From contig OY727099.1 of NCBI GenBank assembly GCA_963402885.1, positions 8,606,001-8,670,000 on the forward strand: a stretch of 64,000 bases of DNA, given 5' to 3'. Made by a program: the position numbers and the translations under genes. This DNA is from Antedon bifida (lineage: Eukaryota > Echinodermata > Crinoidea > Comatulida > Antedonidae). Under the pieces are notes generated by a model. The model did no database searches, was not told where the DNA came from, and saw only the letters and a list, made by a program, of their open reading frames with translations. Shown piece by piece: positions 57,886-64,000 of the stretch; the first letter of the stretch is position 1, and each line of letters begins with the position of its first letter.

Positions 57886-58737
57886 CTGTATAAGTGATAC
57901 TTGTTAGAGAACACTTGTATAAGTGATATCTGTTAGAGAACACTTGTATAAGTGATACCTGTTAGAGAACACTTGTATAAGTGATATCTGTTAGAGAACA
58001 CTTGTATAAGTGATATCTGTTAGAGAACACTTGTATAAGTGATACCTGTTAGAGAACACTTGTATAAGTGATATCTGTTAGAGAACACTTGTATAAGTGA
58101 TATCTGTTAGAGAACACTTGTATAAGTGATATCTGTTAGAGAACACTTGTATAAGTGATACCTGTTAGAGAACACTTGTATAAGTGATATCTGTTAGAGA
58201 ACACTTGTATAAGTGATATCTGTTAGAGAACACTTGTATAAGTGATACCTGTTAGAGAACACTTGTATAAGTGATACCTGTTAGAGAACACTTGTATAAG
58301 TGATACCTGTTAGAGAACACTTGTATAAGTGATACCTGTTAGAGAACACTTGTATAAGTGATACCTGTTAGAGAACACTTGTATAAGTGATACCTGTTAG
58401 AGAACACTTGTATAAGTGATATCTGTTAGAGAACACTTGTATAAGTGATACCTGTTAGAGAACACCTGTATAAGTGATATCTGTTTGAACACTTGTATAA
58501 GTGATACCTGTTAGAGAACACCTGTATAAGTGATATCTGTTTGAACACTTGTATAAGTGATATCTGTTAGAGAACACTTGTATAAGTGATATCTGTTAGA
58601 GAACACTTGTATAAGTGATACCTGTTAGAGAACACTTGTATAAGTGATACCTGTTAGAGAACACCTGTATAAGTGATATCTGTTTGAACACTTGTATAAG
58701 TGATACCTGTTAGTGACACCTGTATAAGTGATATAAG
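57886..58737. repeat. 29-bp minisatellite, about 29 units
   Basis: The unit is ACTTGTATAAGTGATATCTG plus TTAGAGAAC, with an exact 29-bp period over most of its length. One site alternates between T and C (GATATCTG or GATACCTG). Units near the right end (58480 onward) have a short deletion (CTGTTTGAACAC) that itself recurs three times. Confidence 0.96.
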
Positions 58738-60484
58738 TCTAGAGATAAGTCTTTTCAGATAAGGAGTGGAACCAGTACATATCTGGCTTGTTTGAAACAA
58801 GAACCCAGAACTACAAAACATTTTTAAAAAAATGCATAAATATATGATAGTGGTCTAGAGTGATATTGTTTTGAGCATCAACATGCAGTGTCCATAAGTG
58901 CTAATCATATGTGATCTAGTATCACGGTTACAAGTACCAGTACCAGTTCATCTTTCGGGAAGTGTAGGGTGCACAACCCCTTTCATTAAGAGGTTGGCTG
59001 AAGGTGTAGACCATAATCCCTCTAAAAAATGACTGATATACCCTATATAGAATAACAAAAAATTCAAATCATTTTGGGGAATATATAATCTTGCTACCTT
59101 TTTTGATTTGTTTAAAAAGTCAATACAATTGTAAACTGTATTTAATGTAATAATAGAATCATTCAATCATCAAATATTTATATTTGTTTATAATACTATT
59201 ATATATTTCAGTTATTTTGGTAAGTTGCCAAGTTGTGTGGATGTTAAAGGTAGGTCTACATGTCAGAAGTTGATTGGATGATGATAATAACTTGTACAAA
59301 AGTCTCAATGCTTTTCAGGAGAAATAAGTAATGCTACAACAATAGCAAATAGGTACGCGATTGCAATGATAGATATTCTTATGGTACATATGACAGAATT
59401 TCGGTTTACTATTTCTTTCTTAATCCTATTGTAATACTACATTCTCACTAACAATGAAACCTAAACAAAGCAAGGGGATAATTTATTCACATGGTTATTT
59501 AATCGCTCGCAGCAGAAAGAAACCTTTCATGTTTTTGCTGTACTCTGGAAAAAAAATAAAAGGGACAGATTTTGGGGGAAAAATGGCAAAAGGTAAAACA
59601 AAAATCATGTGTTTAGTAAGTGATAAAGGTTTGAAAGGCCAATATTTTAGTTTGTGTCCCTGCCAAAATGTACCAATAAGTTTGTTTCTCATTGGTTGGT
59701 CTTTCTCAAAGCAATGATATGTTTTAAGGGGATTTCCCTTTTATTAGAATGCATCCCTTTATAATTACCCTAGGGTCTAGGATAGGTACTAAGATATTTG
59801 AGGAGAAATAAGAATAGACCATGGGATATTCCAAATAAATTTTACAGATTGTTTTTATAAAACTTATTATTTAATGAATTTCAGACCAAAGCAGTATGAT
59901 GCATTTTTATTTGTTGACATTACAGCATTATATTACCTTTGTAATTTCTACTTTGCAGCCCCCAAGGGTGCTTTAAGTAGGCCTAAGTCATGAAACATGT
60001 TCTTCAGAACATTACTACCTCCTACGCTATTTTCAAAATTTCAAAAAAAATTTTTTCCCCTTCTTCAACTAGGGAATAATTTCAGTCATAAATTAAGTTT
60101 ACCCACATATTGAAGAAGAAAAAGATATTTGAAATAAAAATTGTCTGGGAAACATTTTAAAAGTGTTTTGTTCTGGTATATGTTTGGTGGAAATCAGTTT
60201 GTGCAGATGGTAGCGTTTCAATCACTTGGATAATTAGTTTGGACGTTTAAAATCAAATTTCTAGGAAATTTATCTTTTAATCGACGACATACTTTTGAAA
60301 ATATTATGGAGTAAATGTTATCAAATAAATATATATAAATTTTATTTTTACTGGCTGTTTTACTTTATCGTTTTGGTTAAGCTTTTTGCTTATTTTATCT
60401 ATATCTCCATTGAGATCTAGCTCTTACTACTCTCATTTTTAGTCGCGTGCAAACGCTACGCTACGCTACTGATGAACTGGGTTC
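58738..60484. other. Gene-free stretch
   Basis: The 87-codon plus frame at 59454-59717 and the minus frame over it have no recognisable domain. Nothing else supports a gene. Confidence 0.4.
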
Positions 60485-60605
60485 TTTAAAGTGCACACAG
60501 GTTATAACTGTGTACACTGGATCTACGGTTTATAGTCCTTATCCGAGAAGACTTGTTCCACCACCAGAACTAAGAGCGAGTTGACCTCGAACCCTTGCCG
60601 ATATT
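60485..60605. repeat. Conserved interspersed repeat, copy 2
   Basis: Matches 6784-6910 from CTTTAAARTGCACACA through TTATCCGAGAAGACTTGTTC to CCACCAGAAC and CTTGCCGAT. See the first copy for the resemblance to a SINE-like family. Confidence 0.65.
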
Positions 60606-62034
60606 TTTCAGTTCAAAATTCACTAAACACTATTCAGGTGTTTTTATGAAATGCTTTGAAAGAAGGAAAGGGAGCAGTCTTTACTTTGAAAGCCAAACCT
60701 TTAAAAGTATGATTAATAAAACATGGTCTTTTGCTCCATAAAGAAGATAAACACATGCAGTAGAAACCTATTAAAGGTGACACTTTCGGGACCAAACACA
60801 GTGTCTCCTTAAAGGCCAGGTGCGGGCAAAAAAAATTCTATTGATCATACATTCCAATAATTATCGATCTATAGTTTCCCCTATGTTTCATAATTTTTGG
60901 GATTTTATTTGTGTTACACGAGCTTGTTGAAAATAAGCACTTTCGTATCAGTGGGGGGATAGTTCAAATTACACAGTAAAATCTCTATTCTTTTGTACAC
61001 AAATTGTGTAAATAGAGAGGCATTTTAAAAAGCTATGAAAAATAAACGGTGTGGTAAAAAATGTTATCAGATGACTAAATATAGGTAATATAACTTGAAT
61101 ATTACATTTCTGGTATTTTTATTCAACTTCAGATTTTTATTTTCGTGCTATAGCAAAAATTATCCACCGTATATCCACCATCTTTTTTCACCTTCTAGGG
61201 AGTCACCAGACATGTTATTACATTAGGTTAACTACCTAACTACTGAAAAAAAGTCTTCCTGGTTTTTATGGAAGAATTTTGCCAAATTTTGTATTTGACC
61301 ATATTAAGGGAAATTCATGTTTTTTCATCTTGATTTCTGTTACAAATATTTCATTTATGTACAATTAACCAAATATTATATTTAAAATTCATGCCTGTAC
61401 CTGAAAACATTTACCCCTAGTTCATTTCACGGAAACTTTTTCCTTGGAATGTCCTAAAGTAGGTTCTGTTGCCGTTGTAGTAAGTGACTGAGTTGAATAC
61501 GCGAATTCAAACTGGCGTATCTAATGCAGCCACATACAGTTACCTTGCTCCATGGTATTTTATTTCAGAACATTTATTTCTCTTCTTTTCTATGTACAGA
61601 GTTTGAAAAAAAACCCCAAAAGCGAAAACTTGTGAAGGCCTGTCAAAAATAGAAAAATAAGGTACAATTTAATAAAAAAAAAAATAAAATAACCAAAGTA
61701 AAAATTGAAACAGATTGAAAATATCAATGAAATTTGAATTAATATTAATATTTAGGATTCAGTGATTGTATGTGTTGCTTACAGCCGCTAATTACTATAG
61801 GTGTGGTTTGTAATCTTCGATAAAGCAATGTTGGATATTTGCACCGCACGGTTCTTCACCTGTATAATGCCTTTTTTATATTCTAAAGATACCACATGAA
61901 ACTGTGGTGAACCTTTTGATAGTTGTGTTGTGAAAATAATAGTAAAACGAAAATAAAACTAAGGAAGTATTGTTGACTGTTGTAATTAGGAAAAATAAAC
62001 AATTTTCTCTGTAGTGTTAGTTAGATTTAGTTTA
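60606..62034. other. Gene-free stretch
   Basis: A CAGTAGAAACCTATTAAAGG...GACACTTTCGGGACC motif near 60760 recalls the repeat at 14209. I see no gene. Confidence 0.4.
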
Positions 62035-62226
62035 TTAAGTTCTGTCTACACTATCAAACTTTATGTGACAAAAAATGTGATGTGTCCATATATGGACATG
62101 ATGATGTCATATCACTACCACATTTTTTAATATCACATGCGCTATATATTGACCATTATTATTATAAATATTATTATCACTACCATATTTTTTGTCAAAC
62201 TAGTTTGATAGTGTAGACAGAGCTTT
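62035..62226. mobile_element. CTGTCTACACTATCAAAC palindromic MITE with internal expansion
   Basis: Starts TTAAGTTCTGTCTACACTAT and ends TTGATAGTGTAGACAGAGC TTTA. It is about 45 bp longer than the copy at 10131 because of A+T-rich sequence (TATTATTATAAATATTATTA) inserted near the middle. Confidence 0.88.
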
Positions 62227-63175
62227 AGACATGTAGTTTGATTAAGCAAAATTTGTAAGGTGTATACAAAAAAAATCAAAATTTTTTACCATAATAAAGG
62301 ATAAAAAGCTACTGAAAAACAATTTTTTATTTCAAAGGTACATAAAAAAAACAAAAAATTAAATTATTTTTTTGTTTTTTAAACTATATTTTAAAATCTA
62401 GTAATTAAATTAATTTACAATACAAATATATAATAATATAATACAAATTATATTACAAAATATTGTAGATTAAGTTTAGCAGTAAAAATGTTAAAATTTT
62501 ATGAAAACCAATATATTTCTTTAGTAATTTAGTTATGCTTTATTAGATTATTATTTATAAGAATATAAATATATTTCCCCTAATTTTTCTTATCATTCCA
62601 GTTGACTGGACATAATTGATTGTTCACCCACGTTAAAACTAATAGGATGTGCGTTTTAATAAACCACAGGAAAGGTAGCTAATACTTCTAATGCCAACTG
62701 GACTGCTACCGGTACCATTTTCATTTTAGCCCCACTTCAATCCTGTCAAATTGGTTGTTGCGGTATGTGATGTTCCGGAATTGGAACCAGAATGACCACC
62801 GGAGTAGCACCAACAATACTGGGATTTTTTAAAATTATTTTTATTAAACTTTGTATATTACTGCAAAACATTATCATTATCCATATAGTGTCAAAGTTTT
62901 GCACCGTTTTCTGTATTTGTAGCAATTTTCTATATCTTTTATGCAAATGTCAACACAGATGAGAATAAATAAGGAAAAAGCTAAATCAAAGTATACAAGT
63001 GAAAAGAAAAGCCTATTATTCTTAAAATTTTATTTTCTCAAGAAAAAAAAAGAATAAAATTATTGTGTAGTGGCAAAAGAAGATAAAAGCAACAGAAAAA
63101 AGCAGTAATATTTTTAAAGCTTGTGATGTACTTCTGCATTTCCCTTACTTTCTATTAAAACAGTTGTATGTTTTT
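62227..63175. other. Mostly gene-free stretch; one weak exon candidate
   Basis: Extremely A+T-rich apart from 62680-62830. That part, read on the minus strand, gives a proline- and valine-rich segment (ATPVVILVPIPEHHIPQQP) with more balanced base composition than its surroundings. An acceptor-like CCCAG lies just before it. The support is too weak for a gene call. Confidence 0.3.
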
Positions 63176-63345
63176 AAAAGATATATTGTTCCCTATATAT
63201 TATTTTTTTATATGTCATTTTATTTTCACATAATATTTATTCATTTTGACAGAAATATTTTTATAATTTTATTTTAAAAAATCAAATCTAAAGAAACCCA
63301 TTATCTGTCAGACAACCAGTTTTTGGTAAATTTAATTGTTAATAA
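63176..63345. mobile_element. Half copy of the TTAA MITE (G)
   Basis: TAAAAGATATATTGTTCCC and TATTCATTTTGACAGAAAT through TCTGTCAGACAACCAGTTTT match the left half of copies C and F. It stops where copy H begins. Confidence 0.7.
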
Positions 63346-63712
63346 TTAAAGATGTATTGGCCCCCCCCCCCCAAAAAAAAAACCATGAAAAATGAAGATT
63401 AATAAAATCAGATTTTGAATAGGCCATTTTGTAGTTTTAACAAAGTTAATCACTTCCGTAGAAAAAAAACCCTGAAAAAAAAATTATATACTTATAAAAT
63501 GACAAAATAAACGGATAAATTCAACCAAAAACCCATTGGTTGGCAGCCAATTTGACCATTTTTTGCTTTGCATTACAATTTTTTCAGGTAAATAATTTTG
63601 TTTCCAATCCAATTTTTGGTCAAATTGAATAACTATTATGTGCCATTAAAATGGTATATTCAACAACAAAATTGTAAAAAATTATTTTTTCAGGGAGACA
63701 ATACATCTAACT
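63346..63712. mobile_element. TTAA MITE, copy H
   Basis: Starts TTAAAGATGTATTGGCCCCC and ends GGGAGACAATACATCTAAC. It includes the TTGGTTGGCAGCCAATTTGACC core. It abuts or interrupts half copy G, which has the opposite orientation. Confidence 0.88.
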
Positions 63713-64000
63713 TTATCGTAATTTTTTTTCTCCAGAAAACCACAAAATGGCATATTCAAATTTAAATTATATTCATCTTTTATAATAATAATACCATACC
63801 TTTTAAGGAGTGTTCTGCCTACTACTAATTTTCATTTTTTTTTTGCTGCTTTTAGTCAAAAAACAAAACTATTGAAAATGCATATTGAATGAAATATTAC
63901 AGGATAGGGTTAGGCATGAGGAGTGTCCTCATACAGGAGTGGTCTTTTACTAAGCCCTGTTAAACGTAAACTATAAACACAATTGACCTGACTGATGAGG
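63713..64000. other. Window end, nothing recognised
   Basis: No coding or repeat feature that I can support. Confidence 0.4.

Noticed and set aside
50200-58737. CRISPR array
   Set aside because: The direct repeats here are contiguous tandem units without unique spacers, in a eukaryotic genome.
59454-59717. An 87-codon lysine-rich frame
   Set aside because: No recognisable family, the opposite strand is also open, and the surrounding region is gene-free.

Overview
The window is A+T-rich eukaryotic DNA with introns, many small non-autonomous transposons, LINE tails and minisatellites. The POLD1 exons are clearly metazoan. The repeat load and the absence of vertebrate repeat families suggest a marine invertebrate, possibly an echinoderm or another invertebrate deuterostome; that placement is inference and is not proven by the sequence.

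Layout. (1) 102-10790, plus strand: the last ten exons of POLD1, the catalytic subunit of DNA polymerase delta (435 C-terminal residues, stop at 10788-10790). Its introns, especially the 5.7 kb one at 4762-10482, hold MITEs, a SINE-derived 24-bp minisatellite and a 181-bp tandem repeat. (2) 10791-15162: the POLD1 3' UTR and a gene-free, repeat-rich spacer. (3) 15163-40582, minus strand, convergent with POLD1: five tandem copies of one gene. Each encodes about 559-582 residues, with an HMGL-like (DRE-TIM metallolyase) barrel fused to a C-terminal EF-hand region. The coding part is a single exon, and a splice acceptor lies just upstream of each ATG, so a non-coding first exon is likely. Copies 2, 3 and 4 sit in direct repeats of about 5.2 kb. 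Copy 3 is a recent pseudogene. Copy 4 has an intact reading frame but has lost its putative promoter, and its 5' intron has gained two insertions. Copy 5 is the most diverged. (4) 40583-64000: no convincing gene. This part holds LINE remnants, MITEs (several with clear target-site duplications) and four minisatellites with units of 68, 23, 56 and 29 bp.

The most interesting object is the metallolyase/EF-hand array. I know of no characterised enzyme with this architecture. It keeps the Asp-x-x-x-Arg-Glu and His-x-His signatures of the superfamily plus a textbook calcium-binding loop, which suggests a cytosolic, possibly calcium-tuned C-C bond lyase or synthase whose substrate cannot be read from sequence. 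POLD1 and the array are neighbours with no evident functional link.
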